From Metasolibacillus sp. (GTDB taxonomy: Bacteria; Bacillota; Bacilli; Bacillales_A; Planococcaceae): a stretch of DNA of 64,000 nucleotides. Below the pieces are notes generated by a model. The model had not been told where the DNA came from and made no database searches. It worked only from the letters and a program-made list of their open reading frames with translations. The stretch is taken from positions 241,824 to 305,823 of the forward strand of contig NZ_JAMBIZ010000001.1 in assembly GCF_025291715.1 (NCBI RefSeq), in the 5' to 3' direction. The position numbers and the translations under genes are program-made. The first letter of the stretch is position 1. Each line of letters opens with the position of its first letter. This document shows, piece after piece, positions 18,078 to 26,584 of the stretch.

Positions 18078-18788
18078 ATGAAAGGACTGAGCTTCGATAT
18101 GTCATTAAATGATGAATTATATCCATATCTCGTTACGGTGAAAAATCCCCCAGAACAAAGAGGAGAATTTGAAATAGCAGAAATTGTTATAAAGAACTGT
18201 ATTAATAACAAAAAGTATATCTATACAGTTTGGGGAGACGATGAAACACTTGATGATCCTTTGAGTTTAGGCGGAACTTATATATTTTGCCATGATCTAC
18301 GGAAATTTATATTGACTGATCAGGCATTTCAACATTGTAGTAAAAGCGAATTAGCTGACATATTAGAAGATGAGATTAGTGACTATCCATTAGAAAGTTT
18401 TATCGATGTGGACCAATCTCTGTTACACCTTTTGAGAGGCGAAAGTGAATTTTCAATTGAGGTTGATCATATTAACCCTGATTTTATTCACTACCTACTT
18501 GTTGAAAGAGAAATTGTTGAAATGACTTACCAAGTATATAATGGTGAGCTGACAAATAAGGAATTACACGAATTTGCTCAATTAGTTAGCTATATCAAAA
18601 GAGAATTTGATTTTCCACCGAATGCTTTTAGTTATTTACGAGAACCTATAAGTAAAATTTTAAAAGAAGAGAAGGCCAGCAATCCTGAACGAGATTTTTT
18701 AAAGCAAGCTCTTATAGTTTTACAATTAGATGATTTGATACAAAAATCTGAGATGAAAGTGAAAAAATGCTCAAACTTAGAGCGGTAA
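18078..18788 (+). CDS. Hypothetical protein (236 aa)
   Basis: The frame starts at ATG 18078; an in-frame ATG at 18099 (MSLNDELYPY) is a possible alternative, and neither has a strong ribosome binding site. The product is acidic and soluble, with two parts: a beta-rich N-terminal half and a helical C-terminal half ending in charged sequence. No motif or family was recognised. It lies between the PemK-like gene and a strong terminator, so the two may be cotranscribed. Confidence 0.5.
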   Translation: MKGLSFDMSLNDELYPYLVTVKNPPEQRGEFEIAEIVIKNCINNKKYIYTVWGDDETLDDPLSLGGTYIFCHDLRKFILTDQAFQHCSKSELADILEDEISDYPLESFIDVDQSLLHLLRGESEFSIEVDHINPDFIHYLLVEREIVEMTYQVYNGELTNKELHEFAQLVSYIKREFDFPPNAFSYLREPISKILKEEKASNPERDFLKQALIVLQLDDLIQKSEMKVKKCSNLER

Positions 18789-18801
18789 CAATAAAAAAGA
18801 G

Positions 18802-18833
18802 GGAATCGCCAATCTTGGTGATTCCTTTTTTTT
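18802..18833 (+). terminator. Strong Rho-independent terminator before the topoisomerase gene
   Basis: GGAATCGCCAA pairs with TTGGTGATTCC around a two-base loop and is followed by nine T. Confidence 0.88.
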
Positions 18834-18862
18834 AAAAAATTTGATGATGGGTGGTTATAAAA

Positions 18863-21505
18863 ATGAAAGTAGTCATTGTATGTGAAAAACCTTCACAGGC
18901 TCGAAATATTGGTAATACGTTAGGAATTGAAGGTAAGCATGAGAATTATTTAGAAATTAAGAAATCAGAGCTATTGCCATACGGTGCTATTCTTGTATGG
19001 ACTGTAGGTCACTTAGTATCTTTAAAAATGCCCCAAGAATATGATCCAAAATATGAAACATGGAATTTAGAAGATTTACCAATTAAGCCAGCAAAATATG
19101 AGTATAAAATCGAAAATAGCACGCGCGATTTATTCCAAACAATTAAATATCAGTTGGCTGAAGCTGACACAATCATTAATGCAACCGATGCTGGGATTGA
19201 AGGGACACATATCTTTTTCTCCATTCTTGAAACTGCAAATATTAATATTGCAAATAAGACATTAAAACGCCTGTGGATTTCCTCTGAAGAGAAAAGTGAG
19301 GTATTACAGGGCTTCCGTAATTTAGAACCAATTGAGAAGGATTTATTACGGTTTGAACGTGGAAAAACAAGGGCTATTAGTGATTGGTATTTAGGCATAA
19401 ATGCCAGTCGTTACGCAACGCTAAAAGTAAAAGAAAAAACGCCAAATGCTCCCAAAATTGCGATAGGACGAAATATGCAAGTAGTTTTATCAATGGTTTA
19501 CCAGCGACAAAATGAAATTGCAAATTTTGTGTCTAAGCCCTTCTACGAATTAGATGCGAACTTTTTTAGTGAGCAAGGCGAATATAAAGGGAAATCAAAA
19601 TTAAAATTTGATACAAAAGAAGATTTCAACAAATTTATCGCAGAAAATAATCTTGTCTTATCTGAAAATTTAGGAGCTAAAGTTTCAGAAGTGACCAAAG
19701 TAATAAAATCGCAGTATGCACCCACTTTATTAAGTCTTTCATCACTTCAAAAGCTTGCATTCAAAAAATTTAAATACAGCCCTGAAAAGACATTGAAAAT
19801 TGCACAAACTCTTTACGAAAAACGTGTTTTGTCATATCCACGTACAGATAGTAAATACATCAGTGAAAATGAGTATGAATATTTAAAAGATTTAGTAGGC
19901 GATTTGAAAAACTTACTCAACATTGATTTTGAGCCGATTTTTAAGCCAATAAAAAAACATGTTGATGCTTCAAAGGTAACAGATCATTATGCACTCTTAC
20001 CGACTCGTAAAATAGCAAATGTTGCTGAATTATCAGCTGAGGAAAGAAATATTTATTTAGAGGTTATCAAAAGTGCCACAGCATTGTTTATGCCTACTTA
20101 TCAATATGAAGAAACAAAAATTATTACAACTATTCACGATATTCCATTCTACACAACGGGTCGTATCGAAAAGGTACGAGGTTGGAAAGAGATTTTAGAT
20201 GAGGCAGATACAAAAGACACCATTTTGCCAAATGTTTTTGAAGAGCAAGAAGTACAAAGTGTCCTAATAGAAAATGAGGGATGTACACAACCTCCTAAAG
20301 CCTACAACGAGGGGGACATGATTGAATTAATGGAATACGCTGGGCGAACACTTGATGATGAAGCCTTTAGTGAGGAACGAGAAATATTATCAGAGATAAA
20401 AGGGATCGGAACAGCAGCCACACGAAGTGGTACAATTGAAAAATTATTTTCAAACGGTTATTTAGATTTAACTGATAAAAAAATTGTTTATGTGACAGCT
20501 GTAGGAAGTTCAATTTGCAAGTTAGTAGAAGGTACTAGCTTAGTTAGCCCTGTGATAACAGCAGAATGGGAAAAATCTTTGAAGGACATAGAAAATGGGA
20601 TTTTAAAAGGGGAGGAATTTATTATGACAATCGAAAAAGAAGTGACAGAAATTAATGGAAAAATCACTGAAAATCTTGAAACAACTGAATTTAAAGCCAA
20701 AGATGCGGATGCACCAACTTGTCCAAAATGTAAAAAAGGCAAGGTTATAAATAAAGGAAAAGTATTTGGATGTACACAATATAACGAGACAGGGTGCGAT
20801 TTTTCTATTTTTACAATGGTTGCTAAAAAAGCTCTTACGGATCAACAGGTACTTGATTTAATCAAAAAAGGGCAGACAGGTGTTATCAAAGGTTTTAAAT
20901 CAAAAACCGACAAAGACTTTGCAGCGATTTTAAAATTAAACGCAGAGTGGGACTTAGAATTTATTTTCCCTGATCTTCCAGCATGTCCAAAGTGTAAAAA
21001 AGGGAATGTAGTTGATAAAGGAAAGTTAGTAGGTTGTTCCCAATACAATGAAACAGGTTGTGACTTCTCTATTTTTAAAAATATTGCTGGTAAAACACTT
21101 TCAGACAAGCAAATTCTTGATTTAATTGAAAAAGGGGAAACAGCGTTGATAAAGGGGTTTAAATCAAAAACAGATAAAGAATTTGCAGCGATTTTAAAAT
21201 TAAAAACGGATGGTACAATAGAATTGGTCTTCCCTCAAAATGCTACATGTCCAAAATGTAAAAAAGGGGAAGTAGTTGATAAAGGGAAATTGATTGGCTG
21301 CACCCATTATGCTAAAACAGGCTGTAGTTTTTCAATATTCAAAGTAATTTGTGAGAAGGAGCTTACAGAAAAGCATTTAACCGATCTAGTGACGAAAGGT
21401 AAAACAGGGAAGATAAAGGGCTTTGTAAGTAAGAAGTCAAGAAAAGAATTTGAAGCAAAGTTGATCTTGAATAAAGATTTCCAAGTTGAATTTGATTTTA
21501 GTTAA
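18863..21505 (+). CDS. topB: Type IA DNA topoisomerase (TopB-like) with three zinc ribbons
   Basis: The start chosen is ATG 18863 (MKVVIVCEKPSQ); GGGTGG at 18849-18854 is its ribosome binding site. The protein has 880 residues. A Toprim domain opens the protein (VCEKPSQARNIGN) and continues to NATDAGIEGTHIF, a variant of the usual TDAGREGELIF. The active-site tyrosine lies in VLSYPRTDSKYIS at about residue 325. The C-terminus has three tandem repeats of about 85 residues starting near 620, 706 and 796, each with CPKCKKG and a later GC.Q/H-Y..TGC, that is a Cys4 zinc ribbon for single-stranded DNA. Plasmid-borne topoisomerase III homologues support conjugation and plasmid replication. It is encoded alone between two terminator-bounded regions. 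Confidence 0.9.
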   Translation: MKVVIVCEKPSQARNIGNTLGIEGKHENYLEIKKSELLPYGAILVWTVGHLVSLKMPQEYDPKYETWNLEDLPIKPAKYEYKIENSTRDLFQTIKYQLAEADTIINATDAGIEGTHIFFSILETANINIANKTLKRLWISSEEKSEVLQGFRNLEPIEKDLLRFERGKTRAISDWYLGINASRYATLKVKEKTPNAPKIAIGRNMQVVLSMVYQRQNEIANFVSKPFYELDANFFSEQGEYKGKSKLKFDTKEDFNKFIAENNLVLSENLGAKVSEVTKVIKSQYAPTLLSLSSLQKLAFKKFKYSPEKTLKIAQTLYEKRVLSYPRTDSKYISENEYEYLKDLVGDLKNLLNIDFEPIFKPIKKHVDASKVTDHYALLPTRKIANVAELSAEERNIYLEVIKSATALFMPTYQYEETKIITTIHDIPFYTTGRIEKVRGWKEILDEADTKDTILPNVFEEQEVQSVLIENEGCTQPPKAYNEGDMIELMEYAGRTLDDEAFSEEREILSEIKGIGTAATRSGTIEKLFSNGYLDLTDKKIVYVTAVGSSICKLVEGTSLVSPVITAEWEKSLKDIENGILKGEEFIMTIEKEVTEINGKITENLETTEFKAKDADAPTCPKCKKGKVINKGKVFGCTQYNETGCDFSIFTMVAKKALTDQQVLDLIKKGQTGVIKGFKSKTDKDFAAILKLNAEWDLEFIFPDLPACPKCKKGNVVDKGKLVGCSQYNETGCDFSIFKNIAGKTLSDKQILDLIEKGETALIKGFKSKTDKEFAAILKLKTDGTIELVFPQNATCPKCKKGEVVDKGKLIGCTHYAKTGCSFSIFKVICEKELTEKHLTDLVTKGKTGKIKGFVSKKSRKEFEAKLILNKDFQVEFDFS

Positions 21506-21762
21506 TATTTGATAATCTAGTAGCTTCAGTTATTAAATAAGAATAACCTGCTTTCCGTCTTGTGTAGAGGGTGGATATGGATTACACATAATCATTTATA
21601 TAATAAATCGTTTGAAAAAAAGAAATATGGAACTACTTGAACATATGGCACTATTCAATAATACATTAGAATTTGAAAAGTCGCTGAGACACAGAGTAAT
21701 TTGCAAAATCGAGTTTCTGAATGAACGTTTGACTTTTTAGTCATGTGCGATATAATTTATAA

Positions 21763-21930
21763 TATATAAAGATTATATAAAGATTATAAAAAGAAAAACC
21801 GTTTAGTGCGCCAACACTAAACAGTTTTAGTAACAAACATCGCTTTAAAAGCGGTTAACTAGGTTTGATTAAAAAGTAGCCATCTGTTCTCTTCTGACAT
21901 GAGAAAGTATAGGATGGCTAATTTTTTTTT
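21763..21930 (+). ncRNA. Putative antitoxin RNA of a type I toxin-antitoxin locus
   Basis: A good promoter (TTGACT at 21729-21734, 16-bp spacer, TATAAT at 21751-21756) points into a gene-free stretch. The transcript would contain the hairpin GTTTAGTG/CACTAAAC (21801-21822) and a small CGCTTT/AAGCG hairpin (21841-21853). It would end at a long stem TAGCCATC/GATGGCTA (21877-21920) followed by nine T. It converges on and overlaps the 3' part of the toxin transcript on the other strand, as RatA overlaps txpA in Bacillus subtilis. No open reading frame of note lies in it. The region 21506-21760 upstream holds nothing else convincing. Confidence 0.6.
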
Positions 21931-22013
21931 GAAAAATTGTATGATAAAGTAATCACAGAAACAATTAATATACCAAAAGTTAACGCGATTGTTAAAGATT
22001 CATATACAGTCAT
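21918..22013 (-). CDS. Type I toxin peptide, holin-like toxin family (31 aa)
   Basis: The peptide starts at ATG 22013 on the minus strand, after AAAGGAGATGTTGCAC, and reads MTVYESLTIALTFG followed by ILIVSVITLSYNFSKKN. This is one transmembrane helix with a basic tail, the pattern of the putative holin-like toxin family (TxpA/Fst-like). The promoter is TTGTTT (complement of 22131-22136), 18-bp spacer, TATAAT (complement of 22107-22112). Two terminators can serve the toxin mRNA: the stem shared with the antitoxin RNA, and on the minus strand GTTTAGTG/CACTAAAC followed by GGTTTTTCTTTTT (ending near 21790). Membrane depolarisation is the known action of the family. On an integrated plasmid it would act in post-segregational killing together with TubZR. 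Confidence 0.8.
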   Translation of the reverse strand: MTVYESLTIALTFGILIVSVITLSYNFSKKN

Positions 22014-22198
22014 GTGCAACATCTCCTTTCCTCTCACAAACCAATGTGAAATAATTTGAATGGAGATTGTTAACCACTAGAAAAGTTTAACTGTTTGTTG
22101 CACCCTATTATAGCATTTAAAATTCTAAGAAAACAACTCTTGCATTTTTTTTATTTTAGTGAAAATTGAAAGTGTAAATTAAAACAGGTACTTATGTA

Positions 22199-22558
22199 CT
22201 AAGTACCTGTCAAAGATATATTTTTCATATGGTTTATGATAAGTTGCTCAACTTGTGCTTTTAGCCCTTGCTTTGCGTAATGTAATATTAAATCATTTCC
22301 AACTGTAGCCACTTTTACGTCAATAAAATATTCGTCAATGGGATACCATGCAATTACTTTAATCTTATGAAACTTCAATTGGTGTTTAAATTGAAAATAT
22401 TTTTTACGTAAGTCTTTTAATAATATATTTAGTGTAGGTAATAAAACTGATTTCATTTTACATTGTTCCAAATATTTTTGGTCATGTTGTAAAGATTTAA
22501 TAGCAAGATCAAGTAATAAATAGTTATGCAAAAGATCACGTTGTTCAAAATTAATCAT
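22199..22558 (-). CDS. Small protein of the uvrX-yolD operon, function unknown
   Basis: Start ATG 22558 (MINFEQRDLL) is chosen; it overlaps the end of the YolD gene by eight bases, so the two are coupled. The 119-residue product is basic and helical in its first half (LLKDLRKKYFQFKHQLKFHK) with a beta-rich second half. A third small gene behind uvrX and yolD is commonly found in Bacillus-type operons of this kind, but no function is established. A longer start at 22567 (TTG) is less likely. Confidence 0.6.
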   Translation of the reverse strand: MINFEQRDLLHNYLLLDLAIKSLQHDQKYLEQCKMKSVLLPTLNILLKDLRKKYFQFKHQLKFHKIKVIAWYPIDEYFIDVKVATVGNDLILHYAKQGLKAQVEQLIINHMKNISLTGT

Positions 22559-22883
22559 AAAAATCAACTTCTAAACGAGCGAATTGAATATTTTGGAATA
22601 GTATTTTCTTTGATTTATTAGTTGTTTCAAGGATTAATCCTGTAGCATTAACCATTTTTATGATACCAACCCATTGCTCAAAGTTATCATTTTCCCATAT
22701 CAACAATTCCACAGTCACTTTAAATTTATAAGCATTTTCTATCGTTTGTTGTAATTCTTCAAGTTCCCACTCAACTAACTCTCTAGGTTCTTGTTTTTTT
22801 TCTTGCTTTAATTGCTTAATTTGGGCTAGGTGCTCAGGTAACATCATAGATGTCCACTTTATATTTCCTCGGTCACGTATCAA
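22551..22883 (-). CDS. yolD: YolD-like protein
   Basis: The N-terminal signature RGNIKWTSMMLPEH is the hallmark of the YolD-like family. These proteins are nearly always encoded beside Y-family polymerases of the UvrX/YqjW type and are thought to aid them in translesion synthesis. TTG 22883 is taken as start, eight bases after GGAG; the GTG at 22892 lies in the ribosome binding site. The 110-residue protein has a charged helical middle (EELQQTIENAYKF) and a beta-rich end. It lies directly downstream of uvrX, whose stop codon is 11 bp before this start. Confidence 0.85.
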   Translation of the reverse strand: MIRDRGNIKWTSMMLPEHLAQIKQLKQEKKQEPRELVEWELEELQQTIENAYKFKVTVELLIWENDNFEQWVGIIKMVNATGLILETTNKSKKILFQNIQFARLEVDFYD

Positions 22884-22894
22884 AAAAATCACTC

Positions 22895-24154
22895 CTATGC
22901 TAAATGTCCACCAAGTAAAATATTTCGCTTGATAGCTGTACCAGATGCGGTATATGAAGCAGCTCTCATAATAGAGGTAGTGCCATATTTCGCACGAATT
23001 GCATCCATTGTAGGACCTAAGAGTTGACGTTTTAATTTATTTTCATCGAATAAGTCCAGTTGGATGCTACGTTCACGTTCTAAATTTGTGACTCGGACTG
23101 ATAATTGACGAGCTGGTTCACCAGCAAAATGCTCATCTAGCAGTTCAGTACATACCCTAAACATTACCATCGTTTCGTTCGTTGGTATAGGAATGGTCTT
23201 TGAACGGTAGAAGCTTTTGGTCATTGCCTGTCGGCTATACGATACACCCAAGCTAATTGTACGAGCTGTGAACCCAGCTTCTCTTGTGCGACGCATAACA
23301 TCTTCGCACATCTCTAGCAATACGACAGAAATTTCCTTCCTTGTTGGGTAATCTCGCATGAGCATTTGCCCTTGACTAAAACTAATTTGTCCTTTTGTGA
23401 GGATTGGCTCTCCAATTGTTGACAAATCAATTCCCCAAGCGTGATGGTAGAGTTGATTGCCGATTATTCCGAATTCTTCCTCTAGTTCTTTTAAGTCAGT
23501 ATTTGCTATTCCACCGACAGTGTGTATACCCATTTTATTTAGCCTTGATTCTATTTGTTTTCCGATACCCCACATTTTTGATAAGGGATTTACGGACCAC
23601 AATTTTGTTGGAATATCCTCATAACTCCATTTGGCGAAACCTGTTTTTTTAGACTCTAAATCCAGTGCTAGCTTTGCTATTAACATATTCGGTCCCATAC
23701 CAACAGCACTCGGAATACGAAATTGATCCATAATAGCTTTTTGTATTTCTTTTGCTATTTCTTCTGGTGCGCCCCATAATTTTTCAGTACCTGTTAGATC
23801 GACAAAACTTTCATCGACACTATACACATGAATATTTTCCAATGGTACATAATTGGCTATTAATTTTGTAATCATCATAGACATTTCAATAAAAAAATTC
23901 ATTTTCGGTTCGAAAAGTCGAATTTCTGGATGATTAGGTATTTCATAACGTCTATTGCCTGTTTTTATATGAAACCTTTCTTTCATCATAGGTGATGCAG
24001 CTAACACCACACTACCAGACTGTTTTAAATTGGCTACGACTGCAATTGGAGTAGACATGATGTCAAGTCCATGCAACATTGCCATACAACTGGCATAAAA
24101 AGATTTTGCATCTATACAGATGATGGGGCGCTGAGGCATTAAAGTGTAATCCAT
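22895..24154 (-). CDS. uvrX: Y-family translesion DNA polymerase UvrX
   Basis: The protein has 419 residues; ATG 24154 follows TAGGAGTGATACAAG. Y-family residues are visible: ICIDAKSFYASC near the N-terminus (first catalytic Asp), YSVDESFVDLTG near residue 113-125 (catalytic Asp and Glu), and the helix-hairpin-helix region WGIGKQIESRLNKMGI. It is the UvrX/YqjW type, a UV-damage repair polymerase present on many Firmicutes mobile elements and related to DNA polymerase IV/V. It heads an operon with yolD and a small unknown gene. A LexA-type box in its promoter indicates SOS control. All catalytic residues appear intact. Confidence 0.92.
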   Translation of the reverse strand: MDYTLMPQRPIICIDAKSFYASCMAMLHGLDIMSTPIAVVANLKQSGSVVLAASPMMKERFHIKTGNRRYEIPNHPEIRLFEPKMNFFIEMSMMITKLIANYVPLENIHVYSVDESFVDLTGTEKLWGAPEEIAKEIQKAIMDQFRIPSAVGMGPNMLIAKLALDLESKKTGFAKWSYEDIPTKLWSVNPLSKMWGIGKQIESRLNKMGIHTVGGIANTDLKELEEEFGIIGNQLYHHAWGIDLSTIGEPILTKGQISFSQGQMLMRDYPTRKEISVVLLEMCEDVMRRTREAGFTARTISLGVSYSRQAMTKSFYRSKTIPIPTNETMVMFRVCTELLDEHFAGEPARQLSVRVTNLERERSIQLDLFDENKLKRQLLGPTMDAIRAKYGTTSIMRAASYTASGTAIKRNILLGGHLA

Positions 24155-24175
24155 CTTGTATCACTCCTAATAAAA

Positions 24176-24224
24176 AGAACACTTGTTTGTATATATTATA
24201 CGCACAAACGTTCTTTTTTAACAA
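24176..24224 (-). promoter_or_regulatory. uvrX promoter with LexA-type SOS box
   Basis: On the minus strand TTGTTA (complement of 24219-24224), 18-bp spacer and TATAAT (complement of 24195-24200) form the promoter. Just downstream of the -10, CAAACAAGTGTTCT (complement of 24177-24190) fits the Bacillus LexA box CGAAC-N4-GTTCG with two mismatches. Repressor binding there would block initiation until DNA damage. Confidence 0.6.
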
Positions 24225-24263
24225 TGGTAATTAATAGAATACTACCTAATTCAATACTTTAGA

Positions 24264-25685
24264 TTAAAACGAAAAATCAAATCCATCTAACTGATCCTTA
24301 ATTGATAACTCATTTTTTACTTCTTCTTGTTCTTCAGATAAAAGATGGATTCCAAGATCAGCGAATGCTTCAGCATCTATTTGTGTAGCATCTTCTTGAA
24401 TGGTTTGAATGGTTGCTGCTGTAAATTGTAATTCTTTATTCTCCTTCATATATTGCTGGTATTCTTCAACCAATCCTTTTTCTAATCGTTCTGGAAGGAC
24501 TTTCGCTTTATAAAAAGTATAAACTGTTACATTTTCATTATTGCTTTCTTCTATATAACCTGAGAATACAGTTCCTGAAATTGGTAGCATTTCATGTAAT
24601 TCTTCAACTGCATTTTCGATAAAAGCGCCATTCCCGAAATCTTTTGAGCGATCAATAATCGCTAATAATCCAGCATGATGTACTTGACTTACTTCGCCTT
24701 CTTTATTGATAAGATTTACATTTCCATGCAGATGACTTTTTGATAGAGCTGTCTTGAATAATTTTGTTATATCTGCATGTGAGTTTAAGAGTGCAGTAGG
24801 TACTTCTTGTTTCCCGATAATTAAGCAACCTTGATGTTCCCACCAAGCACGTTTTAAATCTTGACTATCTAAGACTAAACTTGTACCACCTATGTTTGCA
24901 GCTGTGTTAATATGGTGAATTGTTTTAGCAATTTCTTTATTGGCATAATCCCTAAAATTGTCTAATTCATTTTTCTTGCTTTGAGGTAGTTTTGTAAACT
25001 GCTCATAGAAAAATTGATTATCGGGGAATTTCACCCATGCAACACTTTTTGTTACATCATTTGCTAACGACCAAATTTCTTGCGCAAATTTATTGACCTG
25101 TCGTAATACATCAGGACCATCTTTACGAAGTGGAATACATGCGACAATACCAAGTTTGCGGAAGTTCTCTGAAGCAATTTGGAAGGCACGTTGATGAAAT
25201 TCATTTTTCTTCTCTTTGTATGTTTCTTCACTGAATTGCTCAATCATGGCTTTTAATACTTGCTCGATTTTAGGCTTGTTGTAATGATTATGGAAATCTT
25301 GAATAGCCTGAATAATGGTTGCTGTACCTGTACCACCACCTAGCCCAGCAAAGAAAATGACATGTTGGTCATCTGTATTCAGTTGTTTTGTAATAAAGTG
25401 ATTCATTTTTGATTTAGCTTGATCATCTGTTTTTAGAATTTTCATAGCTTTTTCAGGATTTTTCCCTAAGCCACCTAACTCTAGCGATATTCGGTTTTTT
25501 GGATCAATGAATTTCAATCCTTTTAAATCACCATCATTAGAATTTAATGCAAAACAGTGATAGGTTTGTTGTCCTTTAGCTGTATGGAATTTGGCTAGTT
25601 CGTCAACGATACGGGAGCCAGCTTGTCCAAAGCCTACCATTGTCATGTCCATTGCAGGTTGATTAAATGTAAGATTTTTTGTCAT
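24264..25685 (-). CDS. tubZ: TubZ-like tubulin/FtsZ-family plasmid segregation GTPase
   Basis: The protein has 473 residues, close to the size of pBtoxis TubZ (about 484). An N-terminal Rossmann strand reads MTMVGFGQAGSRIVDELAKF and the tubulin signature loop is GLGGGTGTATI at about residues 112-122, which binds GTP phosphates. The C-terminal tail is acidic (SEEQEEVKNELS), as expected for the part that contacts the partition complex or regulates treadmilling. TubZ filaments move low-copy plasmids (type III partition), and the same gene pair is needed for replication of pXO1 and pBtoxis minireplicons. Its ATG follows AGGAGGAACTCAT and it is 11 bp downstream of the TubR-like gene, so the pair is one operon. 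Confidence 0.88.
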   Translation of the reverse strand: MTKNLTFNQPAMDMTMVGFGQAGSRIVDELAKFHTAKGQQTYHCFALNSNDGDLKGLKFIDPKNRISLELGGLGKNPEKAMKILKTDDQAKSKMNHFITKQLNTDDQHVIFFAGLGGGTGTATIIQAIQDFHNHYNKPKIEQVLKAMIEQFSEETYKEKKNEFHQRAFQIASENFRKLGIVACIPLRKDGPDVLRQVNKFAQEIWSLANDVTKSVAWVKFPDNQFFYEQFTKLPQSKKNELDNFRDYANKEIAKTIHHINTAANIGGTSLVLDSQDLKRAWWEHQGCLIIGKQEVPTALLNSHADITKLFKTALSKSHLHGNVNLINKEGEVSQVHHAGLLAIIDRSKDFGNGAFIENAVEELHEMLPISGTVFSGYIEESNNENVTVYTFYKAKVLPERLEKGLVEEYQQYMKENKELQFTAATIQTIQEDATQIDAEAFADLGIHLLSEEQEEVKNELSIKDQLDGFDFSF

Positions 25686-25696
25686 ATGAGTTCCTC

Positions 25697-26074
25697 CTAG
25701 TTTTTAGCTTGCATTTTCTTTTGGATATAGATAGCTATTTGTGCGCCACGATCAGTCAATCGTATATATTTGTGAGGCTTTTGAATCTCAAAAGTAATAA
25801 GAGAAGCATACACAAGACGATCCACCACTCGCTCTGCACGTTTACGATCAATATAGACTTCCTCAACAATATAGCTTTTTATATTACCTTTTCCGTTTTT
25901 CTGTCCAACTGGACGGGGGATTTTAATATTTTCGGAAAGGGTTTTAATGTGTACTTTAGTTTTATTTTGTTCACATTGAGCGATATAAAATAAGATTTTG
26001 ATGTTTAGGATATCTTGCTCTAATATTTCAGAAAAAAGACTAACTTGTTCATTTGTAAAAGCGATATTGTCCAT
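25697..26074 (-). CDS. tubR: TubR-like centromere-binding repressor
   Basis: ATG 26074 (MDNIAFTNEQ) is preferred: GGAGG lies 5 bases upstream, whereas the longer frame to 26128 runs through the operator repeats. The 125-residue product has the length and layout of winged-helix TubR proteins (helical N-terminus, then KSYIVEEVYIDRKRAERVVDRL and a beta-wing LITFEIQKPHKYIRLTDRG). TubR binds the tubC centromere, represses the operon and bridges DNA to TubZ filaments. Identification rests on gene position beside tubZ and the winged-helix pattern. Confidence 0.78.
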   Translation of the reverse strand: MDNIAFTNEQVSLFSEILEQDILNIKILFYIAQCEQNKTKVHIKTLSENIKIPRPVGQKNGKGNIKSYIVEEVYIDRKRAERVVDRLVYASLITFEIQKPHKYIRLTDRGAQIAIYIQKKMQAKN

Positions 26075-26093
26075 AAAACCCTCCATTTCATAA

Positions 26094-26209
26094 GGTAACC
26101 AAATGTGGTTACTATATGTGGTTACCATATATAAAGTTTTGACTTTAAAAATTGAATTACACTAGAAATAACAAGTATTTTGCATGGTAACCTAATATGG
26201 ATACCATGC
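26094..26209. promoter_or_regulatory. Operator/centromere-like repeats upstream of tubR (tubC candidate)
   Basis: The core GTGGTTAC occurs at 26105-26112 and 26118-26125, exactly 13 bp apart. An inverted GGTAACC is at 26094-26100 and another GGTAACC lies at 26186-26192. The last belongs to a dyad with perfect arms GCATGGTA (26182-26189) and TACCATGC (26202-26209). These surround the expected tubR promoter, where TubR proteins bind repeated sites. A further copy, GGTAACCACAT, is at 27150-27160. The rest of 26210-26371 is AT-rich (ATAACCTATAAGTTATA dyad near 26250) without a gene and could hold an origin. Confidence 0.6.
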
Positions 26210-26371
26210 CTTATTTGTTATACTTTTTCCTATTGAGGTAATTATATAACCTATAAGTTATAATTTCAAGCCTTTTTTATATCTTTTTAGTTATATGTAT
26301 TTCGAAATAGGGAAATATCATATACAATTAGTTATAAAGGTAACGATATGTAGAGGAAGTGGTTATTTAAT

Positions 26372-26584
26372 ATGAATGAAATGAGTGAAAAAATTCGCAT
26401 TGCACTAATTAAAAAAGGGTGGACATTGACACAACTTGCAGCAGAGATGGAAGTATCCCAGCCAAACTTATCTAAAAAATTAAAACGAAATAATTTTAAT
26501 GAAGAGGAATTAAGGCGTATTGCAGAATTATTAGATATGAAATATGAAGCATATTTTATAATGGAGGATGGAACGAAAATATAG
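26372..26584 (+). CDS. Small Cro/CI-type (XRE) helix-turn-helix regulator
   Basis: The protein has 70 residues and is almost entirely an XRE helix-turn-helix domain: IRIALIKKGWTLTQLAAEME, then VSQPNLSKKLKRNNF, where QLAAEMEVSQPNLSKKL is the HTH. ATG 26372 follows AGAGGAAGTGG; an internal ATG at 26381 is an alternative. It lies divergent from tubRZ across the operator region and may regulate the plasmid module or be an immunity-type regulator. The reading frame stays open after the stop into a phage-like remnant. Confidence 0.8.
   Translation: MNEMSEKIRIALIKKGWTLTQLAAEMEVSQPNLSKKLKRNNFNEEELRRIAELLDMKYEAYFIMEDGTKI

Noticed and set aside
21627..21740. 37-codon plus-strand ORF (MELLEHMALFNN) upstream of the antitoxin promoter
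   Set aside because: It has only a poor ribosome binding site, and its end overlaps the antitoxin promoter; not enough support for a gene.
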